The position numbers were made by a program, and so were the translations under genes. From the NCBI GenBank assembly GCA_045595285.1, contig JAZOAC010000122.1, forward strand, positions 1-55,608: a stretch of 55,608 bases of DNA, in the 5' to 3' direction. Position 1 is the stretch's first letter; each line of letters opens with the position of its first letter. Source of the DNA: UBA1731 sp045595285 (GTDB lineage Bacteria > Verrucomicrobiota > Kiritimatiellia > RFP12 > UBA1067). Below the pieces are notes generated by a model. The model did not search any database. It was not told the DNA's origin and saw only the letters and a list, made by a program, of their open reading frames with translations. This document shows positions 35,439-42,653 of this stretch, in pieces.

Positions 35439-35444
35439 ATTATA
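35439..35444 (-). promoter_or_regulatory. -10 box of the mreB operon, leaderless
   Basis: On the minus strand TATAAT (35444 to 35439) is followed by seven bases and the ATG at 35431, so transcription should begin at or one base before the start codon. The upstream flank is AT-rich but lacks the TG extension. Confidence 0.65.
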
Positions 35445-35475
35445 ATATAATGCGTACATGCAAGCAAGTGAAAAA

Positions 35476-35484
35476 TGGTACAAT
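35476..35484 (+). promoter_or_regulatory. Extended -10 promoter of the NYN-domain gene, nearly leaderless
   Basis: TGGTACAAT is followed by eight bases and the ATG at 35493. It faces away from the mreB promoter, with the two -10 boxes about 32 bp apart, so the promoters probably compete or are co-regulated. Confidence 0.65.
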
Positions 35485-35492
35485 ATGCGGCA

Positions 35493-36116
35493 ATGAAATC
35501 CAATGACATTATCGCCGATGCACGCGTCATGCACTTGAGAGAGCTCAAGACTTCCCTCACCGATGTGAAGGCCCGTCTGGCAAAAGTGGAGGCCGAGAGG
35601 GATGTGTTGTCCGCCCACTTCAGTCTCAGTCTCGTCGCGCTCCGCGATTTTGAGCGGCTGCCGGAAGGTGCGGGACTCAGGATTATCGACGGATGGAACG
35701 CGATTCTCCGCCTCAGAAACGTCTCGAAACTTTCATCCGAGGATATTTCGAGGCTTAAGAAGGAGTATTTGGCCGGATTGGGCATTACGCCGCCGTCGGA
35801 CGCCGATGATTCTGTCCATCCTGAAAGTCTGCCGCCTGTTGCGACATGGATAATATTCGACGGCAAGGTGGCCAACTCCTACCGATGCGGTGAATATCGC
35901 GTCACATACACCGGCGGCATTGGTGCCCACAGGGCGGACAGGATGATACTTGACTTCGTGAACGCCGTGCGCATTCTCGGCCTGGACGTGTCACGGATAA
36001 CGGTTGAGACGTCCGACAAGAGTCTGGCCTTGCACGTCAGGTCTGCGGGGGCAAAAACGGCAGATTACCTTATCGCTTCCTTGCGCCACTGCAATGGGGA
36101 TTTGCCGGTCTCCTGA
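35493..36116 (+). CDS. Probable NYN/YacP-like ribonuclease
   Basis: 207 residues from the ATG at 35493 (an ATG at 35475 would lie upstream of the -10). Residues ~10-50 are a charged helix likely to form a coiled coil. The rest matches the PIN-like NYN (YacP/Rae1) fold in order: LRIIDGWNAIL for the DGYN motif, WIIFDGKVANSY for FDA, GAHRADRMILDFV for TADERI, and VETSDKSLALHV for TSD, giving the four acidic residues of a metal-dependent RNA cleavage site. I infer an endoribonuclease, possibly ribosome-associated. Its last 52 bases overlap the convergent regulator gene. Confidence 0.65.
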   Translation: MKSNDIIADARVMHLRELKTSLTDVKARLAKVEAERDVLSAHFSLSLVALRDFERLPEGAGLRIIDGWNAILRLRNVSKLSSEDISRLKKEYLAGLGITPPSDADDSVHPESLPPVATWIIFDGKVANSYRCGEYRVTYTGGIGAHRADRMILDFVNAVRILGLDVSRITVETSDKSLALHVRSAGAKTADYLIASLRHCNGDLPVS

Positions 36117-37213
36117 CGGAAGAATTTCCACAATGCGTTGGCGGCTTTGAATCCGCAGAAGTTGGCTATGGTCGTCATGTCCATGTTCGAACCGGCAAGC
36201 AGATCCTTTATCTTGTCAAGCCGTACGGCCTGAATCTCGTCAAGAATCGAATGTCCGGTGATCCGGCGGAATTTCATTTCGGCCATGCGCCGCGAACATT
36301 TGAACGTTGCGGTGACGTCGGCGGCGGAAAGACGGCCGCATGCATTCCTGCGTATGAGCTCCAGCGCCGCAGAGACCTCCGGATCGTACCGGCTTCCGGT
36401 GCGGGAAGAAGCGCGCCGGACGATGTTTGCCGGGCCGAAGGTAAGGCGAATGGCCCGTTTCCCTCTCCCGCTGATGATTTCATCGAGTGTGCGGGCGGCA
36501 AGTTCGCCTGCGAGCAGAAAGTCGGGCTGGACGCTGGTAAGCGTCGGTGAAGTGTGTTCGCAGATAGGTATGAAGTTGTCCACCCCGCAGACCGCGATGT
36601 CGTTTGGGATGCTGAATCCAGACCGGACGGCGGAGGTAATAACTTCTGCGGCTACGTTGTCATTCGCGGCGAAGATTCCGCATGGCTTGGGTATCCGGAC
36701 AATCCATTTCCGTAGCGTCTTCTGCCAGATTATGCTTTGCGGCGAATGCCGCCCGCATACAAACGTTTCGCATGATTTTCCGTTCAGGGTGAGAGCCTCG
36801 CGGAATCCGCATTCGCGGTCGTCGCTCCAGAATCTTGGTTGCGGATAGGGGACAAACGCGAAGTGGGGATGTCCTGTGATGAGCAGTTCCTTGGCGGCAA
36901 GTCGTCCGGTGGCGACAGAATCGTGGCTGACGCACGATGCGTCTGCCGGCAAAGAACGAGGGTTTCGGTCGAGGTAGACGGTCGGCAGCACGGAAAACAT
37001 TTCCGTCGGGATATCCTGATATCCGCCGCCGCATTCTACGATCGCTCCGGACGCCCCCCAGAATCTCGTGAGCTGGGCAAGCGCGTTTGGAGACGGGATG
37101 CCGTTCACAAGCTGAACATGCCAATCCGCCGTCGCCGCATAGCGCCGCACACCTGCGATTTTGTCGGGCGCGCTCGTCTTTGAAGGCGACTGGAAGTAAA
37201 GTATCGTATTCAT
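36065..37213 (-). CDS. XylR-like transcriptional regulator (LacI-type sensor, AraC output)
   Basis: 382 residues. The N-terminal ~270 residues are a periplasmic-binding-protein-like sugar sensor as in LacI/XylR (GVRRYAATADWHVQLV; HDSVATGRLAAKELL; GIFAANDNVAAEV; IAVCGVDNF). The C-terminal ~100 residues are an AraC-type double helix-turn-helix (LSAADVTATFKCSRRMAEMK; TTIANFCGFKAANALWKFFR). It lacks the N-terminal LacI HTH, as XylR does. It should bind a sugar and switch the adjacent glycosidase genes. The promoter TGATATAAT lies 14 bases upstream of the ATG. Confidence 0.93.
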   Translation of the reverse strand: MNTILYFQSPSKTSAPDKIAGVRRYAATADWHVQLVNGIPSPNALAQLTRFWGASGAIVECGGGYQDIPTEMFSVLPTVYLDRNPRSLPADASCVSHDSVATGRLAAKELLITGHPHFAFVPYPQPRFWSDDRECGFREALTLNGKSCETFVCGRHSPQSIIWQKTLRKWIVRIPKPCGIFAANDNVAAEVITSAVRSGFSIPNDIAVCGVDNFIPICEHTSPTLTSVQPDFLLAGELAARTLDEIISGRGKRAIRLTFGPANIVRRASSRTGSRYDPEVSAALELIRRNACGRLSAADVTATFKCSRRMAEMKFRRITGHSILDEIQAVRLDKIKDLLAGSNMDMTTIANFCGFKAANALWKFFRQETGKSPLQWRKEAIR

Positions 37214-37227
37214 CGTTCTGGTGGCGG

Positions 37228-37236
37228 ATTATATCA
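37228..37236 (-). promoter_or_regulatory. Extended -10 promoter of the XylR-like gene
   Basis: TGATATAAT on the minus strand (37236 to 37228), 14 bases before the ATG, predicting a leader of about eight bases. Confidence 0.65.
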
Positions 37237-37242
37237 TAAGTG

Positions 37243-37258
37243 ACCTTTGCAAAAAGGT
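37243..37258. promoter_or_regulatory. Palindrome ACCTTTgcaaAAAGGT, candidate operator
   Basis: Perfect 6-bp arms with a four-base centre. It covers the spacer/-35 region of the XylR-like promoter and lies between that promoter and the divergent one at 37287-37314, a typical place for an autoregulatory operator. Confidence 0.45.
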
Positions 37259-37286
37259 GCGGCTGCAAATTGTCCTTTAGGCTAGG

Positions 37287-37314
37287 TTTACTTTTTGAAA
37301 TGGATGTTTATAAT
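37287..37314 (+). promoter_or_regulatory. Promoter facing the carbohydrate genes
   Basis: TTTACT (37287-37292), 16-base spacer, TATAAT (37309-37314). The predicted start near 37321 gives a leader of about 54 bases to the ATG at 37375. Divergent from the regulator promoter. Confidence 0.5.
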
Positions 37315-37374
37315 TTGGCGGCATGAACTTTGCGATTGCATATTGTTTATTCTATTTGTGGAAAGAAGGATTCA

Positions 37375-37728
37375 ATGCGAATGAAGTATTTAGAAAGACA
37401 GGGTCGTAGCATGTTTGTGCTTGTGACGGCGGCGGCGCTTGCTTTGTGCTGCAGCGGCTACGACACCAACAGTCTGGTCACGGTGCGTATGCAGGATACG
37501 GGCGAAACGCTCATAAATCCCGGTATGGGTTTGGTGCACTACCATTACTCCAACCGTCTTTGGGCGTACGGCATGTACTCCAATCCTGGCGACACCGATC
37601 CGCTTCCCGGCACTTCGGTCGTGTATATGCGCGAGGAATGGCCCGGATTCTACTACGACAAGAGAAGCGAGCGCGCGCTCTGGTACCGCTTCCGTGACAT
37701 GCAGAAGGCCGCGTCGCAGAACAAGTGA
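37375..37728 (+). pseudogene. Truncated secreted glycan-binding or hydrolase protein
   Basis: 117 residues with an AAGGA site upstream of the ATG. A signal peptide (MFVLVTAAALALCCSG) is followed by LVTVRMQDTGETLINPGMGL and GTSVVYMREEW, which resembles the N-terminus of DUF4832-type/beta-galactosidase-like secreted proteins. In those, several hundred more residues follow; here the sequence ends within 30 residues (WYRFRDMQKAASQNK). I take it as a collapsed gene with an internal deletion; a genuine small secreted protein cannot be excluded. Confidence 0.55.
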
Positions 37729-37783
37729 CGGCAGCGGAAAGAAACATCGCAGGATGGCATTGTATCAGGTTTGACTATGATTG

Positions 37784-37804
37784 CGGCGCGCAACCTGCGC
37801 GCCG
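37784..37804 (+). terminator. GC-rich hairpin after the truncated gene
   Basis: CGGCGCGCA, three-base loop, TGCGCGCCG: a perfect 9-bp stem followed by TATTTC. It could end transcription before the large glycosidase gene, though the T-tract is weak. Confidence 0.5.
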
Positions 37805-37863
37805 TATTTCGCAAATGAGTATTATATTTTTTCGCAAATGGAGAGTTGTGGTCGTGGGAAACA

Positions 37864-37872
37864 TGATATGAT
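37864..37872 (+). promoter_or_regulatory. Extended -10 promoter of the large glycosidase gene
   Basis: TGATATGAT, predicted start near 37879 and a 46-base leader holding AAGGAG eight bases before the ATG at 37925. Confidence 0.5.
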
Positions 37873-37924
37873 ACGCCGCAATTGCATTTGTAAGGTGAAA
37901 GTCTTATCCCTAAGGAGAATAAAC

Positions 37925-40900
37925 ATGAGTGAATTTTCGTTAAAAAGATCGGCAATGTTGTTCGCGGCGGTTGCCGTGTTCGCATCGCTGCCGGTGGATG
38001 CCAAGATAGTATCGTTTAAGGACGCGGCTAAGATAAAGAGTTGGGATGCGTGGAGCGACCATAAAGGGAAGAAGGAGCAGGCGGCGAGAAAGCAAAGGCC
38101 CTGTGTCACATGGGAGAAGCTGAATAAGCTGGATGTCGGTCTCAAGGAGATCGGACGTTTGGCGGTGCGCGACGCGAAGGACATCAAGTCCTCCAAGTGG
38201 TCAATCGGCTGCGAGACGATGGACCGCGACTATGCCGACTGGAATGCGTACAAGTCGTTTCTCGGTCCGCTCGGCGCGAAGCACGGGCGGCTCTTCTCCG
38301 GATGGGCGAAGACGGAGCAGGAGAAGGGGAAGTACGATTTCACGTGGCTTGATCCGCAGGTGCGAGAAATGGCGGCGATGGGCGTCAAGCCGTGGATCTG
38401 CCTTTCGTACGGCAATCCCGTGTGGGGAAGCGATTTCCGTCTCGGCATGCGCGTGAAACAGGTGACGGACAACGCCGATGCGTTCGATGCATGGATCCGG
38501 TACTGCACTGCTTGCGTTGAAAGATACAAGGACGTCGTTGACGAATGGGAGGTGTGGAACGAGCCGTTCAATCAGGGCGAGGAATACGCTGAAATGTTCT
38601 ATCGTACTGCAAAGGCGATCCGTGCAGTCCAGCCGTCCGCTAAGATATACTGCACGGCCATAACGTTCCCGAAGGACTACAAGGCGGTGCTCGAAAGGCT
38701 GAAAAAGGAGAACGCCCTTGATCTCGCCTCCTATTTCCACTACCATCCGTATGACCGCAACCCTGACGAATCCTATGCGAAAAGGGCGGAGCCGCTGCGC
38801 AGGCTCGTGAAGAGCTACAGCGGCGCATTCGACATCATGCAGGGCGAGGTGGGATGTCCGGCGCAGCTTGAGTTCGCCCATGCGCTGCACAGTGTGGAGT
38901 GGACCGAATATTCGCAGGCGAAGTGGAACCTTCGCCGCGCCATAGGCGATGCTGTCCGTGCGATCCCGTGCAACGTGTTCACGATGATCGACCTTCAGTA
39001 CACGTTCATGCTGCAGAGTTTCGGCATGCTCCGGTCCAACGCCCTCAAGGAGGTCGTGTACCGCCGTCCGTCGTACTACGCGATGCAGAACGTGTTCAGC
39101 TACCTTGACGACGAGGCTCTTCCGTTTTCGGTAAGCACCAACGCGGACTTTGTCATCACAAAGCGCGCCGATCCGCGTGACAACGCAGAGCGACGCCTCA
39201 CCTGTGCGCGCTTTACGCGCTTCGGAAGACCGGTCAGGTTCTACTGGTTCTCCGACTCCCGTCCGTCAAACCGGCTTGAGTTCGACCGCGTCACGATCAA
39301 GGTTCCGGGGCTCCTGTACCGTCCGCTATGGGTGGACATGATAACGGGACGCATCTTCGAGTTCGATGCGTCGAATGTGCGCCATGAAAAGGGGACGACG
39401 GTGCTTACGGATGTTCCGATGTGGGATTCTCCGGTGATGATTGCCGACTACGAATGTGTGCCGCGCCGTTATGACTGGAAGAACGAGATGCCGTATGACA
39501 TTGTAGATTCGCTGTATCGCCCCGGACATTATTGGAACAAGATGAAGGCGATGCCGCCGCCCGGAAGCCAGCCTTGGATGAAGATGAAGACGGAGGACTT
39601 CATTCCGTGCTTTGACCGGTACGGGCAGTTCCGTCACCGCGATTGGCCCGGAAAGACAGCTTCAGACGCCGATCTCAAGGCTGCCGCCGCAGAGGAGGCG
39701 AAGGATCTGGCGGCGAATCCCGGTCCGGCGGACCGTAACAGGTACGGCGGCTGGACGGCAGGTCCGCAGCTGAAGGCGACCGGACGTTTCCGCACGGAGA
39801 AGATCGACGGGAAGTGGTGGCTTGTCGATCCGGACGGGCGCCTTTTCTGGTCTTTCGGTCCAGTCCGCGTGACGGCTTCGTCGGGTATGACTCCGATGAA
39901 CGGCGACACGTTTACACATCGTCGCGGATGTTCCATTCCGGATCGCGATTGCCTGTTTGCGGAACTTCCTCCTGCTCCGGACGCTCCGGACGCCACGCCG
40001 TTCTCGAAGTTCTGGACGACGCACGACAGACTGCTCCTTCCGTTCTTCCGTGTCCGTGGACAGACTCGCATCTACGATTTTACATCCTCCAACCTCTACC
40101 GCAAGTACGGCAAGGATTACTATGCGATATTCTCCGACCTTGCCCATAGGCGACTTCGCAGCTGGGGCGCGAACACGATCGCGAACTCCTCCGACCTCGA
40201 AATATGCCTGATGGACCGTACGCCGTTTGCGGAGCGTGTGGAATGTCAGTCGAAAGCCATTGAGGGATCTTTCGGCCATTGGTGGAAATTCCGCGATCCG
40301 TGGGACGAGTCGTTTTCGAAGGGAGTGACGGCGGCACTTGAGAAGCACGGACGTTCCGCGCACGACCCATGGTGCATCGGCTTCTTCGTCGACAACGAAA
40401 TAAATTGGGGCCACCATCCTTCCCAGCTCGCCGAATGGTCGCTTCAGTCTCCCGCAGACCAGCCCGCAAAGGTCGCCTGCGTCGAATTCCTCCGGGCGAA
40501 ATACGGCGAGGTCGCCAGGATGAACGCAGTATGGGAATCGTCGTATTCGGACTGGGACGATCTTCTGCATTCGGTGCATCTTCCGGGCGATGGCGCGAAG
40601 AAGGATCTTGAGGCGTTCACCGGCGTGATCGTGGATGAATACTTCAGGCGGACGCGTGCCGCAGTGAAGGCGTTCGACAAGGATCTCCTATATCTCGGAT
40701 GCAGGTTTGCCGGCAACGGGCGTCCGTGGGTGATTGCCGCCTGCGCGAAATACTGCGATGTCGTGAGCTACAACATATACAGGTATGATATTCTGGACTG
40801 GAGACTTCCGCAGAACCTTGATGCGCCGGTGATGATCGGAGAGTTCCACTTCGGTGCAACGGACCGTGGTCCGTTCGGCACTGGCGTGCGCCAGGCCAAG

Positions 40901-41146
40901 GATCAGAATGACCGTGCGGAGAAGCTGAAGGGCTATGTCCGCTCGGCGCTCGACAATCCGCAGATCGTCGGCGTGCACTGGCATCAGTTCGCCGACCAGG
41001 CGACGTCGGGACGATTCTGCGGCGAGGGTCTTCAGGTCGGCTGGACCGACATCTGCGACCGTCCGTATCCGGAAACCATCAAGGCGGTGCGTGAAGTCGG
41101 AGCAGAGTTGTATACGCGTAGATGGGGAGTGAAGGGTAAAGAGTGA
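37925..41146 (+). CDS. Secreted two-domain glycoside hydrolase (GH-A clan plus GH50-agarase-like)
   Basis: 1073 residues with a signal peptide (SAMLFAAVAVFASLPVDA). The N-terminal half is a (beta/alpha)8 GH-A-type domain: acid/base Glu in WEVWNEPFNQG near residue 210 and probable nucleophile in MQGEVGCP near 306. After a beta-rich linker, the C-terminal half begins KWWLVDPDGRLFWSFG near 630, the opening typical of GH50 beta-agarase-like enzymes, with GFFVDNEINWG near 819 and MIGEFHFGATDRG near 971 supplying a second pair of glutamates. Two active sites in one chain are therefore likely. The substrate is unclear; a galactan is suggested by family only. The last codons run into a C-free low-complexity tract. 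Confidence 0.85.
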   Translation: MSEFSLKRSAMLFAAVAVFASLPVDAKIVSFKDAAKIKSWDAWSDHKGKKEQAARKQRPCVTWEKLNKLDVGLKEIGRLAVRDAKDIKSSKWSIGCETMDRDYADWNAYKSFLGPLGAKHGRLFSGWAKTEQEKGKYDFTWLDPQVREMAAMGVKPWICLSYGNPVWGSDFRLGMRVKQVTDNADAFDAWIRYCTACVERYKDVVDEWEVWNEPFNQGEEYAEMFYRTAKAIRAVQPSAKIYCTAITFPKDYKAVLERLKKENALDLASYFHYHPYDRNPDESYAKRAEPLRRLVKSYSGAFDIMQGEVGCPAQLEFAHALHSVEWTEYSQAKWNLRRAIGDAVRAIPCNVFTMIDLQYTFMLQSFGMLRSNALKEVVYRRPSYYAMQNVFSYLDDEALPFSVSTNADFVITKRADPRDNAERRLTCARFTRFGRPVRFYWFSDSRPSNRLEFDRVTIKVPGLLYRPLWVDMITGRIFEFDASNVRHEKGTTVLTDVPMWDSPVMIADYECVPRRYDWKNEMPYDIVDSLYRPGHYWNKMKAMPPPGSQPWMKMKTEDFIPCFDRYGQFRHRDWPGKTASDADLKAAAAEEAKDLAANPGPADRNRYGGWTAGPQLKATGRFRTEKIDGKWWLVDPDGRLFWSFGPVRVTASSGMTPMNGDTFTHRRGCSIPDRDCLFAELPPAPDAPDATPFSKFWTTHDRLLLPFFRVRGQTRIYDFTSSNLYRKYGKDYYAIFSDLAHRRLRSWGANTIANSSDLEICLMDRTPFAERVECQSKAIEGSFGHWWKFRDPWDESFSKGVTAALEKHGRSAHDPWCIGFFVDNEINWGHHPSQLAEWSLQSPADQPAKVACVEFLRAKYGEVARMNAVWESSYSDWDDLLHSVHLPGDGAKKDLEAFTGVIVDEYFRRTRAAVKAFDKDLLYLGCRFAGNGRPWVIAACAKYCDVVSYNIYRYDILDWRLPQNLDAPVMIGEFHFGATDRGPFGTGVRQAKDQNDRAEKLKGYVRSALDNPQIVGVHWHQFADQATSGRFCGEGLQVGWTDICDRPYPETIKAVREVGAELYTRRWGVKGKE

Positions 41147-41267
41147 AGGGTAAAGAGTTGAGAGATGAGAGATGGGAGATGGGTAATGAGAAAAGGGTGA
41201 AGAGATTTAGTCCCACCTGTCGCACTCGTCCCACTACCCACTACCAACTATCAACTAACAACTAAAA
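41118..41267. repeat. C-free tract followed by G-free tract
   Basis: From 41118 to 41211 there is not one C; the text is a patchwork of GGGTAAAGAG, GAGATG and GTTGAGAG words. From 41229 to 41267 there is not one G, built of ACTACC, CAACTA and AACTAA words, which on the other strand are the same kind of G/A/T words. So two arms of similar composition face each other, beginning in the last codons of the glycosidase gene. Confidence 0.7.
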
Positions 41268-41291
41268 GAAGAGATAAAAATAAACAGAAAA

Positions 41292-41432
41292 TTGTCAATA
41301 TCGTGTCTGATGACGGCACTTGCCGTTGCCGGAATTGCAGGCGAGGTCGATCTCCGCACAGCGCGGATCAAGGTCACCGATCCGGCCTTCTCAATGGCAC
41401 AGAAGCCGCAAAAGACAACGGTTTGGGCATAG
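41292..41432 (+). pseudogene. Fragment of a secreted protein gene
   Basis: A 46-codon frame from a TTG: a signal-like start (MTALAVAGIAG) and VDLRTARIKVTDPAFSMA, then stop. In the next frame, an overlapping piece to 41497 reads EEIMPFYALDYPLFITD. Together they look like parts of one secreted protein broken by frameshift and deletion. Parent family not recognised. Confidence 0.4.
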
Positions 41433-41712
41433 AGGAAATCATGCCTTTCTATGCGCTGGACTATCCGCTCTTCATCACCGATCTTTCGGTGTTTTGATGA
41501 CCCTCGATTTTACAGGTAAGGCCTCCCCTGTATGTGGAACAACTGGGGATAGCCCCTGGAAAGAGTTGTATTTCCTTCGTTTTCTCTTTTGGCTATATTT
41601 GGCTCCTTTTTGTGTTGTTTCAACTCGCCGGGGGCACCTGCCGCCGGCGCAATCCGGGTACAAAAAAAGCGCATCGTTTCCGACGCGCCTAAGGCTTGGT
41701 TTTTGGGTTAAA
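41433..41712. other. Non-coding stretch with a hairpin
   Basis: No gene is seen beyond the end of the remnant at 41497. A stem GCGCATCG/CGACGCGC (41669-41676 with 41681-41688, one G-U) has an A-run on its left and T-rich sequence on its right, so it may be a bidirectional terminator. A weaker CGCCGG/CCGGCG stem lies at 41626-41649. Confidence 0.4.
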
Positions 41713-41898
41713 GACTTTGTTCATAAGTTGAAGGTTGCTGTGAAAGAGTTGTCCGAGACGCGTATATGATTGAGACTTATTGGCGGAACAGAATATATTG
41801 AAAGTCATAAGTTTACAGAAGTGATAGGTGAATCAAGGGAAATTTCGCGAATTATTTCTGCGAGTGTGACAACAGCAAAGAAAAAGATTCGCGGCTGA
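41713..41898 (+). pseudogene. Four-helix-bundle protein, C-terminal half, with in-frame TGA
   Basis: The frame reads DFVHKLKVAVKELSETRI, TGA (41767-41769), LRLIGGTEYIESHKFTEVI, then ISRIISASVTTAKKKIRG and a stop at 41896. This is the second half of the 23S-rRNA-intervening/four-helix-bundle protein family, in which ETxYWLRLL is conserved: the TGA stands where Trp is expected, a single TGG to TGA change. The N-terminal half is missing. TGA is a normal stop in the neighbouring genes, so recoding is not likely. Confidence 0.65.
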
Positions 41899-42029
41899 AT
41901 TGTCAATTGGCAACATTCTCAGACTGGCATCATTCACAATGATGGATGCAGGCAAGATTGCGGCGATAAAAGCTCGGATGTACGGAGGGGTGGAGATTAA
42001 AATTGAGGATAGACGAGAATTTGAATTTT

Positions 42030-42653
42030 TTACGGTTTCAGCAGGTGCTTCTGAAGTGCGATGTTTGTGGCCTCGGCTCGGTTCGCCGCCCCTATTTTCG
42101 CGAAGATTGTTGAGAGGTGATGCTTTACCGCGTTCGCCGAGACTCCGAGCTGCTTGGCGATATCTTCGTTTGTGAGACCTCGCGCTACGGAATGAAGTAT
42201 CTCCATCTGCCGTTCCGTAAGATCGGGAACCGGCCGATCGACGCTGATAGACTTGACGATCTCCTGCGCTACAACCTTCTCTCCGGCTGCAACCTTTCGG
42301 ATCGAGTCCGTAAGCTGCCTGTTTGTCACCGTCTTCATCAGTGCGCCCGTCGCGCCTGCATCCAACGCGCGGCAGATGTCGTTTGCGGAGCCGTATGTCG
42401 TAAGTATAAGCACTTTGACCGACGGTGCGCCTTTCGCTATCTGCGCCGTTGCGTCCGCCCCGTTCAATTGGGGCATCATGAGGTCCATGACGATGACGTC
42501 GGGCAGAAGCTCCTTCGCGCGGCGAACGGCGTCAAGACCGTTTGCGGCCTCGCCCACGATGGTGAAATCACTCTCGAAACTGAGGATCGCCTTCAATCCC
42601 TCTCTGACGACGGCGTGGTCGTCGGCGATGACAATTCTTATCTTCTCGTTCAT
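42030..42653 (-). CDS. NarL/FixJ-family response regulator
   Basis: 207 residues. Receiver domain at 1-120 with the acidic pair ADD, phospho-acceptor Asp in VIVMDLMMPQ near residue 55, Thr in LILTTYG and Lys in LMKTVTN; LuxR-type HTH at about 140-200 (LTERQMEILHSVARGLTNED; KQLGVSANAVKHHLSTIFAK). DNA-binding output controlled by the overlapping kinase gene (ATGA overlap). Targets are probably the adjacent glycan genes. Confidence 0.96.
   Translation of the reverse strand: MNEKIRIVIADDHAVVREGLKAILSFESDFTIVGEAANGLDAVRRAKELLPDVIVMDLMMPQLNGADATAQIAKGAPSVKVLILTTYGSANDICRALDAGATGALMKTVTNRQLTDSIRKVAAGEKVVAQEIVKSISVDRPVPDLTERQMEILHSVARGLTNEDIAKQLGVSANAVKHHLSTIFAKIGAANRAEATNIALQKHLLKP

Noticed and set aside
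41767..41769. TGA read as tryptophan (alternative genetic code)
   Set aside because: TGA ends many intact genes here (pgi, proC, rny and others), and Trp in all recognised proteins is TGG.
41900..42029. Short open frame after the four-helix-bundle remnant
   Set aside because: It runs into the response-regulator gene's antisense strand, and no homology or start signal is visible.
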